Origin: Streptomyces sp. NBC_01268
Lineage (GTDB): Bacteria; Actinomycetota; Actinomycetes; Streptomycetales; Streptomycetaceae
NCBI RefSeq assembly: GCF_036240795.1
Contig: NZ_CP108454.1
Coordinates: 4,278,001-4,342,000, forward strand
Length of the DNA: 64,000 nucleotides
Direction of reading: 5' to 3'
The position numbers were made by a program, and so were the translations under genes. Below, piece after piece: positions 1-9,153 of this stretch. The notes under the pieces were generated by a model. That model was not told where the DNA came from. It saw only the letters and a list, made by a program, of their open reading frames with translations, and did not search any database. Numbering within the stretch: the stretch's first letter is position 1; every line of letters starts with the position of its first letter.

Positions 1-61
1 CGCTTAGCCTCGGAGAGTCGAATCGGAAAGCAATCCGCTTAGCTCGATCGAGGAGCCCGCC

Positions 62-670
62 ATGTCCGTCAAGGTCGCCGTCGTCTACTACTCGTCCACG
101 GGGAACGTGCACCAGCTCGCCCAGGCCGTCGCCGAGGGCGCCGAGAAGGCCGGCGCGGAGGTCCGCCTCCGCCGGGTCCCCGAGCTCGCCCCCGACGCGG
201 CCATCGACGCGAACCCGGCCTGGCGCGCGCACGTCGAGGCGTCCGCCGATGTCGAGATCGCCACTCTCGAGGACCTGGAGTGGGCGGACGCGTACGCGCT
301 CGGCTCGCCGACCCGCTTCGGCAACGTCGCCGCCCAGCTCAAGCAGTACATCGACACCGCGGGCGGCCTGTGGCAGCAGGGCGTCCTGGCGGACAAGCCG
401 GCCACCGGCTTCACCAGCGCGTACAACACGCACGGCGGCAACGAGTCGACGCTGCTCGCGCTCTACAACACGTTCCACCACTGGGGCTCGGTCATCGTCT
501 CCCCCGGCTTCACGGACCCGTCCGTGTACGCGGCCGGCGGCAACCCCTACGGCACCTCGCACGCGAGCACCAACGGCGCCCCCGAGGAGAACGTCCTCGC
601 GGCCGCCCGCCACCAGGGCGAGCGCCTCGCGAAGATCGCCAAGCGCCTGAAGGGCCTCGCGGACGCCTGA
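62..670 (+). CDS. wrbA: WrbA-type NAD(P)H:quinone oxidoreductase
   Basis: A 202-residue flavodoxin-fold protein of the WrbA (type IV) family. Members bind FMN and reduce quinones by two electrons in the cytoplasm, which limits semiquinone redox cycling. The FMN phosphate loop is YYSSTGNV (residues about 9-16). GSPTRFGN (about 81-88) and GGNPYGTSH (about 160-168) form the isoalloxazine pocket. Length is typical of the family. The ATG has a good GAGGAG Shine-Dalgarno 6 nt upstream. The gene is single and faces the CsoR-like gene, sharing hairpin 759-792 as terminator. Family assignment is firm; the physiological quinone cannot be read from sequence. Confidence 0.93.
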   Translation: MSVKVAVVYYSSTGNVHQLAQAVAEGAEKAGAEVRLRRVPELAPDAAIDANPAWRAHVEASADVEIATLEDLEWADAYALGSPTRFGNVAAQLKQYIDTAGGLWQQGVLADKPATGFTSAYNTHGGNESTLLALYNTFHHWGSVIVSPGFTDPSVYAAGGNPYGTSHASTNGAPEENVLAAARHQGERLAKIAKRLKGLADA

Positions 671-688
671 CCGGCGGCGCGCGGAACG

Positions 689-757
689 AGAGGTGCCGCG
701 GTGCGAGACGTCCCGCGGGATGAGGAGTGCCGCGGTATGAGACGTCCCGCGGAATGA
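689..757. repeat. two-copy ~35-bp direct repeat
   Basis: Between wrbA and the shared terminator a unit of about 35 bp (core GTGCCGCGGT.TGAGACGTCCC, second copy with two changes) occurs twice, followed by a third truncated start of the unit. It is non-coding and looks like slippage-type tandem duplication. No function can be assigned. Confidence 0.7.
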
Positions 758-758
758 G

Positions 759-792
759 AAGTACCCCCGGAGCGACACCTCCGGGGGTACTT
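759..792. terminator. bidirectional hairpin between wrbA and the CsoR-like gene
   Basis: A perfect 14-bp stem (AAGTACCCCCGGAG and its complement) with a 6-nt loop lies between the convergent genes. The stem ends in AA/TT, giving a short U tract in each direction. Confidence 0.75.
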
Positions 793-848
793 CTGTGCGT
801 GCGCCTGTGCGTGCGCCCGCGTCGCGTTCTCCGCGCGGCCCCTCGGGC

Positions 849-1887
<1,039 letters not shown>

Positions 1888-1905
1888 GGGGTCAGCGTAC
1901 CGAGA

Positions 1906-1955
1906 AACTGAACTGCACCGTTGAGTTCATGTGTACTGTGCCGTACAGTTCAGTT
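1906..1955. promoter_or_regulatory. TetR operator and leaderless exporter promoter
   Basis: AACTGAACTG (1906-1915) and CAGTTCAGTT (1946-1955) are perfect inverted repeats separated by 30 bp. Between and over them lies a plus-strand promoter: TTGAGT (1921-1926), 17-bp spacer, TACAGT (1944-1949). The ATG of the exporter at 1956 falls about 7 nt after the -10 box and no Shine-Dalgarno is visible. Transcription therefore probably starts at the A of ATG, and a repressor bound to the right half-site would cover the start point. Confidence 0.75.
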
Positions 1956-3524
1956 ATGACGGCTCACCCGGACGTCCACGTCCCCCTCCCGCCCCCTGCC
2001 CTCCTCGCGCCACGCCGCTGGACGGCCCTGGCGCTGATCTGCGCGGCCCAGTTCATGCTGATCCTCGACGTCACCGTCGTGAACGTGGCGCTGCCCGCCA
2101 TCGCCGACGACCTCGGCCTCGGGCGTACGGAACTGACCTGGGTGGTCGCGGCGTACACCCTCTGCTTCGGCGGCCTGATGCTGCTCGGCGGACGGCTCGC
2201 CGACACCCTCGGCGCCCGCCGCACCCTGCTCGCCGGCCTCGCCCTCTTCACCGCCGCCTCCCTGACCTGCGGCCTCGCCACCGGCGCGGTCCCGCTCATC
2301 GCGGGACGTGTCGCCCAGGGCATCGGCGCCGCCCTGCTCTCCCCGGCGGCGCTCGCCCTGGTCGCGACTCTCTTCCACGGCCCCGAACGCACCAGAGCCC
2401 TCGGCATCTGGGCCGCCATCGGCGCCACCGGCTCGGCGATCGGCGTCCTCGTCGGCGGCGCGCTGACGGACGGCCCCGGGTGGTCGTGGATCTTCTACGT
2501 CAACGTGCCGGTGGGAGCGGCACTGCTCGTGGCGCTGCCCCGGGTGGTGCCGGCCGGGCGCCCCGGTCCCGCGGGGACGGCCGGGGTGGCAGGCACGGAA
2601 GAGGCGGCAGACAGGGAAGGGGCGGCAGGCGCGGAAGGGACGACGGATACGACGGATGCGCTCGCGGGGACGGCCGGGGGTTCACGACGGGCCGGGAGCC
2701 GCCGCCCCCGCCCCGACCTCCCCGGCGCCCTCCTCGTCACCGCCGCGACCGGCTCCCTCGTCTACGGCCTGATCCGGGCCGGTGACGCGGGCGGCTGGGT
2801 CTCGCCCGCAGCCCTGCTCCCGCTGCTCGGGTCGCTCGCCCTGTACGGGCTCTTCGCGGCCGTGGAGAAGGCGAGCCCGGCACCTCTGATGGACCCGAGG
2901 ACACTCACCCGGCGCCCGGTGGTCGCCGGATCCCTGCTGATGCTGGTCGCGACCGCGCTCCTGATCTCGTTCTTCTTCCTCGGCTCGGTGCTGCTCCAGC
3001 ACGTCCACCACTTCTCCGCCCTGCGGACGGGCCTGCTCTTCCTGCCGGTCGCGCTCACCACGGCCGTCGGCGCCCACCTCGGCTCGCGGCTCGTCGCCGG
3101 GACGGGCCCGCGCGCCCTGGCGGCGGCGGGCACCGGCCTGGCCGCCCTGGCGCTGCTCCCGCTCACGCTGCTCCCGGCGGACGCGAACCCCTGGACCACC
3201 CTGCTGCCCGCCCTGTCGGTCGCGGCCCTGGGGCTGGGCGCGGTGTTCGTCACGGCGACGACGACCGCGCTGGGCCTGACCGCCCCGCACGAGGCGGGCC
3301 TCGCCTCCGGGATCGTCAACACCTTCCACGAACTGGGCGGCTCCCTCGGCGTCGCCGCCGTCTCCACCCTCGCCGCCCCGGCCCTCACCGGGACCGGCAC
3401 CCCCGGCTCCTTCACCGCCGCCTTCACCCTCCTCACGGCCACGGCCGCCGTCACGGCCCTGGCCGCCCCCGCCCTCGTCCCGAAGGGCACACCCCGCCTG
3501 ACGGGCGGACCGCACGCGCACTGA
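1956..3524 (+). CDS. DHA2-family (EmrB/QacA-like) MFS drug exporter
   Basis: A 522-residue membrane protein of the 14-TM DHA2 drug:H+ antiporter group. TM1 carries LDVTVVNVALPAI (motif D1). Loop 2-3 carries GGRLADTLGARR (motif A). TM5 carries the antiporter motif C region (GAIGATGSAIGVLVGGAL-like). A long Ala/Gly/Glu-rich cytoplasmic linker of about 50 residues (around 200-250) interrupts the middle and looks expanded. The ATG at 1956 is preferred over the in-frame upstream starts, because those lie inside the operator and the promoter predicts a leaderless message. It is controlled by the divergent TetR gene. Substrate unknown. Confidence 0.92.
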   Translation: MTAHPDVHVPLPPPALLAPRRWTALALICAAQFMLILDVTVVNVALPAIADDLGLGRTELTWVVAAYTLCFGGLMLLGGRLADTLGARRTLLAGLALFTAASLTCGLATGAVPLIAGRVAQGIGAALLSPAALALVATLFHGPERTRALGIWAAIGATGSAIGVLVGGALTDGPGWSWIFYVNVPVGAALLVALPRVVPAGRPGPAGTAGVAGTEEAADREGAAGAEGTTDTTDALAGTAGGSRRAGSRRPRPDLPGALLVTAATGSLVYGLIRAGDAGGWVSPAALLPLLGSLALYGLFAAVEKASPAPLMDPRTLTRRPVVAGSLLMLVATALLISFFFLGSVLLQHVHHFSALRTGLLFLPVALTTAVGAHLGSRLVAGTGPRALAAAGTGLAALALLPLTLLPADANPWTTLLPALSVAALGLGAVFVTATTTALGLTAPHEAGLASGIVNTFHELGGSLGVAAVSTLAAPALTGTGTPGSFTAAFTLLTATAAVTALAAPALVPKGTPRLTGGPHAH

Positions 3525-3532
3525 ACGGGGCG

Positions 3533-5020
3533 TCACGGATCGAGGCGGGCCGCGCGGGTCTGGAGGTAGCGGCGTTCCGGGAGGCTGAGGGTGCGGCGGG
3601 CGGCGGTGCGGTAGGCGTCGGCGGCGGCTCGGTGGGCGCCGGTGCGTTCGAGGAGGTGGGCGCGGACGGCGGGCAGGCGGTGCGAGTCGGGCAGCCGGGG
3701 TTCCAGTGCGGTCAGGGCCGCGAGCCCCGCCTCCGGGCCCTCGACCATCGCGAGGGCGACCACGCGGCCCAGCTCCGCCATCGGGTCGGGCGTCTTCGTC
3801 ACCAGGACGTCGTAGAGGGCGAGGATCTGGGGCCAGTCCGTCGTCCCGGGCGCGGTCGCCTCGTCGTGGAGGGCGGCGATGGCGGCCTGGAGCTGGTACG
3901 GCCCCGGCGGGCCCTCGATCAGGGCCTCCGCCACCAGCGCGGTGCCCTCGGCGATGGCCGCCCGGTCCCAGCGGCCGCGGTCCTGCTCGTCCAGCGGGAC
4001 CAGCTCGCCGTCCGGCCCCGTGCGCGCCGCGCTGCGGGCCTCCGTGAGCAGCATCAGGGCCAGCAGACCCGTCACCGCGCCCTCCCGGGGCAGCAGCCGA
4101 CGGGCCGCCCGGGTCAGCCGGATGGCCTCGCGGGCCAGGTCGGCGCGGTGCAGGGCGGGGCCGGAGGTGGCGGTGTAGCCCTCGTTGAAGATCAGGTACA
4201 GCACCTGGAGCACGGAGGCCAGGCGCGCGTCCCGGTCCCGCGCGGCGGGCGGCCGGAACGGCTGGTCCGCCCCGGTCGCCCGCAGTCTCGCCTTCGCCCG
4301 GCTGATCCGCTGCGCCATCGTCGCCTCCGGCACGAGGTGGGCGCGGGCGATCTCCGCCGTCGTCAGGCCGCCCACCGCCCGCAGCGTCAGCGCGATCCGC
4401 GCGGCCGGCGCCAGCACCGGGTCGCAGCACAGGAAGAGGAGGGTGAGCGTGTCGTCCTCGGCGGGCGCCGCCTTGGGGTCGCGCGGTTCGAGCCGCAGCG
4501 CGGTCTCCTCCCGCCGGGCCCGCGCCTCCTCGGCCCGCAGCGTGTCCGTGAGCCGCCGGGACGCCACCCGGATCAGCCAGCCGCGCGGATTGCCCGGCAC
4601 GCCGTCCGCCGGCCACTGCCGGGCCGCCGCGAGCAACGCCTCCTGCACGGCGTCCTCGGCGGCCGCGAAGTGCCCGTACCGGCGCACGAGCGCGCCGAGG
4701 ACCTGCGGCGCGTGCAGGCGCAGCAGGTCCTCGACGTGACGGCCGGGGGGTGGGGCGGGGGGTGGGGGTGGGCCGGGCGTTCGGTCCGGGGGCGAGGGCG
4801 GGCTTGGGGTCCGGCCCCGGGGCGGGGCCGGAGTCGGGTCCCGGTGCGGGTCGGCTGTCCGGTCCTCCGGGGCCCGGGCCGGGCGTCGGGACGTGGTCCG
4901 GTCGGCCGGCGCCCGCCCCGTTCGCCCGTCCTCGGCCGGGTCCTCGGCCGGGCCCTCGGCCGGGCCCTCGGGCGGGTCCTCGGCCGGGCCCTCGGGCGGG
5001 CCCTCGGGCGGCAGGGTCAA
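3533..5020 (-). CDS. ECF42-group RNA polymerase sigma factor with C-terminal TPR-like domain
   Basis: A 495-residue ECF sigma factor. Sigma2 starts near residue 97 (HVEDLLRLHAPQVLGALVRRYG, AAEDAVQEALLAA) and sigma4 follows (LTLRAVGGLTTAEIARAHLVPEATMAQRISRAK). A C-terminal helical extension of about 200 residues includes LYLIFNEGY, the signature of ECF42 proteins, which carry a regulatory TPR-like domain instead of an anti-sigma partner. The first 96 residues are a Pro/Glu/Gly/Asp repeat linker. No ATG or GTG exists in frame after the upstream stop, so the TTG overlapping the DGPF stop (TTGA, 5017-5020) is the only reasonable start. It is translationally coupled to the DGPF gene. Confidence 0.88.
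   Translation of the reverse strand: MTLPPEGPPEGPAEDPPEGPAEGPAEDPAEDGRTGRAPADRTTSRRPARAPEDRTADPHRDPTPAPPRGRTPSPPSPPDRTPGPPPPPAPPPGRHVEDLLRLHAPQVLGALVRRYGHFAAAEDAVQEALLAAARQWPADGVPGNPRGWLIRVASRRLTDTLRAEEARARREETALRLEPRDPKAAPAEDDTLTLLFLCCDPVLAPAARIALTLRAVGGLTTAEIARAHLVPEATMAQRISRAKARLRATGADQPFRPPAARDRDARLASVLQVLYLIFNEGYTATSGPALHRADLAREAIRLTRAARRLLPREGAVTGLLALMLLTEARSAARTGPDGELVPLDEQDRGRWDRAAIAEGTALVAEALIEGPPGPYQLQAAIAALHDEATAPGTTDWPQILALYDVLVTKTPDPMAELGRVVALAMVEGPEAGLAALTALEPRLPDSHRLPAVRAHLLERTGAHRAAADAYRTAARRTLSLPERRYLQTRAARLDP
4920..5010. repeat. GC-rich 12-bp degenerate tandem repeat inside the sigma gene
   Basis: Alternating blocks of CCTCGGCCGGG and CCTCGGGCGGG encode, on the minus strand, the PEGPAED-type repeats at the N-terminus of the ECF42 sigma factor. 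This is simple-sequence expansion within coding DNA and is likely to vary in copy number between strains. Confidence 0.7.
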
Positions 5021-5451
5021 GCCGTCCCGTCCCCGCCGAGGTCCGCCCCGCCGGCCTCGTCGATCTGCCGGATGACCACCGGGTAGACCGGCGAGCCGAC
5101 GGGGCCGGGGCACTGTGCCACCCGGGCCGCGATCTCGGTCACCCGGTCCAGGCTCGCGCAGTCGAGCACCCAGTACCCGGCGAGCACCTCCTTCGTCTCC
5201 CCGTACGGGCCGTCGGTGACGACCGGCCGGCCCTCCTCGTCGGCCGTCACGAAGCGGGTCCTGGCCGGCTCGACCAGGCCCTGCGCGTCGACGAGCTCGC
5301 CCGACTCGGACAGGTCGTCGCTGACCGCGTTCATGTAGGCGAACATCGCCCTGAGCTCCTGCTCGCTCCAGGCCGGGCTGCGGTCGCTCGCCGTCCCCTT
5401 CATGGCCTCGTAGTCGGCCTGGGCGCCCTGCACCATCACCAGGTACTTCAT
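5017..5451 (-). CDS. DGPF/YCII-related protein, ECF42 partner
   Basis: A 144-residue protein of the YCII/DGPF family. The eponymous motif reads DGPYGETKEVLAGYWVLD (about residues 83-100), and the start MKYLVMVQG is characteristic. The biochemical role of DGPF proteins is unknown, but they are the standard genomic partners and targets of ECF42 sigma factors. The ATG has GAGGAG 5 nt upstream. The stop overlaps the TTG of the sigma gene, so both form one transcript, likely driven by the ECF42-type promoter at 5522-5548. Confidence 0.92.
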   Translation of the reverse strand: MKYLVMVQGAQADYEAMKGTASDRSPAWSEQELRAMFAYMNAVSDDLSESGELVDAQGLVEPARTRFVTADEEGRPVVTDGPYGETKEVLAGYWVLDCASLDRVTEIAARVAQCPGPVGSPVYPVVIRQIDEAGGADLGGDGTA

Positions 5452-5521
5452 GACGTCTCCTCGTTCCCGGGTTCCTCGGGGCTCCTGCGGAGCCTTGGGT
5501 CCGAGGCCCTTCACAGGAGAC

Positions 5522-5548
5522 GTCGGAGCCGGGCCGGGTTTCTCGACA
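5522..5548 (-). promoter_or_regulatory. ECF42-type autoregulatory promoter
   Basis: On the minus strand TGTCGA (5548-5543), 17 bp, CGAC (5525-5522) precedes the DGPF-sigma operon. It fits the TGTCGA / CG(A/T)C promoter motif described for ECF42 sigma factors in Streptomyces. The predicted start point is about 65 nt before the DGPF ATG. Confidence 0.65.
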
Positions 5549-5600
5549 CCTCGCCGGAGCTCACCTGTACGGGTTCCCCCGTACGGGCCAGCCGCGCCGC

Positions 5601-6809
5601 TCAGCCCCCGGCCACCAGCTCCCGTTCCAGCGGCGTGCGGAAGCGCGGCGTGACCCGGACCTCGCCCACCCAGGCGGCGAGCCGCGCGGCCTCCGCCTCG
5701 ACCGCGCGGACCGCGTCGGCGCCGACGTCCGAGAGGAACCGGTGCGCGATCCCGCCGTCCGGACGCTGCGCCCAGCCGCCGACGATCCGGCCGTTCCACC
5801 AGACGGTCGGCCCGATGTTGCCGCTGCGGTCGAACAGCGCGGGCCGGTGCGCCGGGTCCAGGTACCAGTCGCGGGACTGCCAGCCCATCGGCGTCGGGTC
5901 GAGCGCGGGCAGCAGGGCCGCCCACGGGCCGGCGGCATCGGGCCGTACGGGATCGAGGTCGTCGGGCAGGAGATGGCCGACCGTCCCGGCCCCGTCCAGG
6001 GCGACCGGCTCCGCGCCGAGCGCGGCCAGGGCGAGGCGGACGTCCGTGACCTTCCAGCCCGTCCACCACTTCAGATCGGCCTCGGTCGCCGGACCGTACG
6101 CGGCGAGCCAGCGCCGGACGAGCTCAGACTGGGCCTCGGCGGCCGGGAGTTCGTCGTGCGCCGGGGTCAGCGCCCAGCGGAAGCGGCTCGACGTCCAGGA
6201 CCCCTGCGGCCGGCCCCGCGCGATCCGGCCCTCCATGCCGAGGACCCGCAGCACCCGGCTGGACACCGACTGCGGCCCCTCCTGGGCGGTCCCGACGCCG
6301 TACACGTACTGCTCGCGCAACCTCGGTACGGCGGTCCCGAGTTCGGCCCCCGTCGCCTCGCCGCGTTCCGCCAGCTCGGCCAGGACCCGGCGTTCGGTCT
6401 CGGCGAGCCAGGCCGCGTCGAAGTCGCTGCCGGCCGCCAAGTGCTTGACGAGGGTGGTGCGTTCGCGGACCGCGGCGGCGGTGGAGGTGGAGGAGTGGAC
6501 GGCGGCGGCGAGACCGGAGGGGACGACGAAGACCGTGTGCCGCATGCCGTGCATCCGGGTCAGCGTCCGCTCCTCGTACAGTGCCCGTTCCACCTCCGCC
6601 ACGGGGTCCCGGTCCTCCGCGAGCCGCGCCCCCGCCGCCAGGAACACCGTCGCCGGATCGGTCGCGTGCAGCGCCACCAGCGCACCGGCGACCTCCTCGG
6701 CGGTCGCCGCGCGAGCCGCCCCGGCCAGCCGGTGCCGCAGCGCGAGCCGGGCCCTGCGCTCCTCGGGACCGACGAGCCTGCCGTGCCGCTTCTTCTCGCC
6801 TCTGCTCAT
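5601..6809 (-). CDS. winged-helix DNA-binding domain protein (AlkZ-like, HTH_42)
   Basis: A 402-residue member of the AlkZ/YcaQ superfamily (HTH_42), whose characterised members are DNA glycosylases that excise bulky alkyl or crosslink adducts. Recognisable blocks are the N-terminal VALHATDPATVFL, the central RLREQYVYGVG region, and the LLPALDPTPMGWQSRDWYL / NIGPTVWWNGRIVGGW block of the C-terminal half. The catalytic QxQ/QxD motif of AlkZ and YcaQ, expected where HATDP occurs, is replaced by H-A-T, so activity is doubtful or altered. The ATG at 6809 follows a short AT-richer gap; an alternative upstream ATG exists. The 11-bp repeat array 6845-6910 lies just upstream. Confidence 0.8.
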   Translation of the reverse strand: MSRGEKKRHGRLVGPEERRARLALRHRLAGAARAATAEEVAGALVALHATDPATVFLAAGARLAEDRDPVAEVERALYEERTLTRMHGMRHTVFVVPSGLAAAVHSSTSTAAAVRERTTLVKHLAAGSDFDAAWLAETERRVLAELAERGEATGAELGTAVPRLREQYVYGVGTAQEGPQSVSSRVLRVLGMEGRIARGRPQGSWTSSRFRWALTPAHDELPAAEAQSELVRRWLAAYGPATEADLKWWTGWKVTDVRLALAALGAEPVALDGAGTVGHLLPDDLDPVRPDAAGPWAALLPALDPTPMGWQSRDWYLDPAHRPALFDRSGNIGPTVWWNGRIVGGWAQRPDGGIAHRFLSDVGADAVRAVEAEAARLAAWVGEVRVTPRFRTPLERELVAGG

Positions 6810-6844
6810 GGTCCCAGCATGGCGCGAGCATGCCCTCGACATGG

Positions 6845-6910
6845 CCCGGTACGGCCCCCGTACGGACCCGGTACGGCCCCGGTACGGACCCGGTACGGCC
6901 CCGGTACGGA
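6845..6910. repeat. six tandem 11-bp CCCGGTACGG(A/C) repeats
   Basis: Six head-to-tail 11-mers alternate between CCCGGTACGGC and CCCGGTACGGA, with one substitution in the second copy. Each contains the near-palindrome CCGGTACGG. The period equals roughly one helical turn. The array is intergenic, 36 bp upstream of the AlkZ-like start on the minus strand. Confidence 0.9.
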
Positions 6911-7026
6911 CCCAGCGGCCTATCGCGATCCAGTACCGCCCCCCAGCGCGGCCTCGAATCGTGCGCAGGACCGCTCGCACGGGCAGGAACCCCGTCACCG
7001 TCCTCAGGGGGCGGGAGGGAGCCGGT

Positions 7027-8088
7027 TCAGTCGGCCGCGGCCCGCTCGCCCGTCGGCCGGCGTCGCAGCGAGGCGTCGGTCAGGACGGCCGGGCGCCAGA
7101 CGCCGTCGGCCCGGTAGAGGTCGGTCCCGGGCGGGACGATCGCGTCGATGCGGTCCATGGCCTCGTCCGTGAGGACCACGGAGGCCCCCTTCAGCAGCCC
7201 CTCCAGCTGGTCCATCGTCCGGGGCCCGAGGATGACGGAGGTCACCGCCGGGTGGGCGGCGGCGAAGGCGACGGCCAGCTCGGGCAGGGTGCAGCCGAGG
7301 GACTCGGCGACGCCGACCAGCTCCTCGACGGCGTCCAGCTTGGCCTGGTTGCCGGGGAGGGCGGGGTCGAAGCGGTGCGGGGTGAGCGCGGCGCGCCCGC
7401 GCGTGAGGTCGACGGGCAGCCCCCGGCGGTAGCCGCCGCTGAGGAACCCGGACGCCAGCGGGCTCCAGGTCAGCACCCCCATCCCGTACCGCTGGGCGAC
7501 GGGCAGGACGGACGCCTCGACGCCGCGGGCGAGCAGCGAGTACGGGGGCTGTTCGGTGCGGAAGCGGCGCAGCCCGCGCCGTTCGGCGACGGCGTGCGCC
7601 TCGACGATCTCCTCGGCGGGGAAGGTCGAGCAGCCGAAGGCGCGGATCTTGCCCTGGGAGACCAGGTCGCCGAGGACGTCGAGGGTCTCCTCGATGTCGG
7701 TGCGGTGGTCGGGCCGGTGCACCTGGTAGAGGTCGATCCAGTCGGTGCCGAGCCGCTTCAGGCTGTTCTCGACGGCCCGGGTGATCCAACGGCGCGAGGT
7801 GCCGCCCCGGTTGGGGCCCTCGCCGCCGACCGGGAAGTAGACCTTGGTGGCGAGGACGGTGTCGTCCCGGCGGCGCGGGTCGCCGAGCGCCTTGCCGACG
7901 ATCTCCTCGGACTCGCCCGCCGAGTACATGTCGGCGGTGTCGACGAAGTTGACGCCCTGGTCGAGGGCGGCGTGGATGATCCGTACGGACTCCTGGTGAT
8001 CGGAGTTGCCGACGGACCCGAACATCATCGTGCCGAGGCAGTAGGTGCTGACTTCGATCCCGGTCCCGCCGAGTACCCGATAGCGCAT
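7027..8088 (-). CDS. aldo/keto reductase
   Basis: A 353-residue NADPH-dependent aldo/keto reductase with a (beta/alpha)8 barrel. The catalytic tetrad is visible: Asp and Tyr in DTADMYSAG, Lys in ATKVYF, His in YQVHRPD. The C-terminal cofactor loop VILGPRTMDQLE is present. Substrate cannot be told. The ATG at 8088 is chosen because TAGGGT (-10, 8101-8096) lies 7 nt before it, predicting a leaderless transcript; the GTG at 8097 would overlap that box. A single gene, read toward the AlkZ-like gene. Confidence 0.92.
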   Translation of the reverse strand: MRYRVLGGTGIEVSTYCLGTMMFGSVGNSDHQESVRIIHAALDQGVNFVDTADMYSAGESEEIVGKALGDPRRRDDTVLATKVYFPVGGEGPNRGGTSRRWITRAVENSLKRLGTDWIDLYQVHRPDHRTDIEETLDVLGDLVSQGKIRAFGCSTFPAEEIVEAHAVAERRGLRRFRTEQPPYSLLARGVEASVLPVAQRYGMGVLTWSPLASGFLSGGYRRGLPVDLTRGRAALTPHRFDPALPGNQAKLDAVEELVGVAESLGCTLPELAVAFAAAHPAVTSVILGPRTMDQLEGLLKGASVVLTDEAMDRIDAIVPPGTDLYRADGVWRPAVLTDASLRRRPTGERAAAD

Positions 8089-8148
8089 GCGCCGCACCCT
8101 AGGTGCTGGAGCGCGCTCGAAGGCAAGGGGGAAGCGGCGGCGTGGAGT

Positions 8149-9153
8149 TCAGCGCGGGAGCTCGTCCAGGAACCGGGCCACGAGCTCGTGCAGCACGTCC
8201 GGCCGCTCCAGGTGCAGGTCGTGCCCGGCGCCGGGCAGACAGGCGCCCCGCAGGCCGGGCTGGAGCCGCGCCATCCCGTCGTACTCGTCCCCCTCCACGA
8301 TGCCCTTCTCGCCGATGACGGAGAGGAGCGGAACGCCGATCGCGGCCCACTCCGCCCACCAGTCGCGCCCCGAGTTCTCGGCGAGCGAGGCGACCATCAC
8401 CTCCGGGTCGAACCGGGGCCACCAGCCCCCGTCGCGCTGCTCCAGACCGCCCGCCCAGCCGTCCCCTACGGGGCCGCCGCCGAGGTACGCGGCGGCCGCC
8501 TCCCGCGAGGGGAAGGGCACGGGCCAGGCCCTGAGCCAGCCCCCGATCTCCTCCGGGACACCGGGTTCGGCCGGTCCGGGCCCGGCCTCGACGAGGACGG
8601 CCCCGGCGAGGCGCGAGGAGTGCGCGGCGGCGGCCAGGAAGGCGGCGTGCCCACCGTACGACTGCCCGACGAGCACGGGCGGCAGGCCCCCGGGACCGCA
8701 CGCCAACCCCAGCTCGGGGTCGTCGAGTACGGCGATGATGTCGGCGACGTACGCGGCGCGCGAGGTGTCGGCGGGGCGCCGCTCGCTCGCGCCGTGCCCG
8801 CGCTGGTCGAGGGCGACGACCCGGTGCCCGTCGGCGCGCAGGAGCCGGGCGAGCGCGTCCCATTCGCCGGCCTGCCCGGCGAGCCCGTGGAGGAGGAGCA
8901 GGGATCGCGGGGGGCCGGCCGGGCCGGTTCCGTCGGCGGGGACGACCGGGCCACGCGGGCCGGTCTCGCCACCCCTGCCGCCCCTGCCGCCCCCGCCGCC
9001 CCAGTCGCGGCAGGAGAGCCGCACTCCGTCCCGTACGAGGACGTGCTCGGTCCACTCGGCCTGTGCGGCCTGCTCGGTCTGTGCGATCCGATCGGTCTGG
9101 TCGGTCTGACTGGTCCCGTCAGCCCGGTCGGGTCGGGGGAGGTGGCTGGTCAT
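8149..9153 (-). CDS. alpha/beta hydrolase
   Basis: A 334-residue alpha/beta-hydrolase-fold protein. The oxyanion region is LLLLHGLAGQAGEWD, the strand-4 motif is ALDQRGHGAS, the nucleophile elbow GQSYGG holds the catalytic Ser, and GAGHDLHLE supplies the His. The first 75 residues are low complexity (Gln/Thr/Ala then Gly/Arg). It overlaps the ArsR gene by ATGA (9150-9153) with GGAGGAA before the ATG, so the two are translationally coupled and probably functionally linked. Substrate unknown. Confidence 0.88.
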   Translation of the reverse strand: MTSHLPRPDRADGTSQTDQTDRIAQTEQAAQAEWTEHVLVRDGVRLSCRDWGGGGGRGGRGGETGPRGPVVPADGTGPAGPPRSLLLLHGLAGQAGEWDALARLLRADGHRVVALDQRGHGASERRPADTSRAAYVADIIAVLDDPELGLACGPGGLPPVLVGQSYGGHAAFLAAAAHSSRLAGAVLVEAGPGPAEPGVPEEIGGWLRAWPVPFPSREAAAAYLGGGPVGDGWAGGLEQRDGGWWPRFDPEVMVASLAENSGRDWWAEWAAIGVPLLSVIGEKGIVEGDEYDGMARLQPGLRGACLPGAGHDLHLERPDVLHELVARFLDELPR

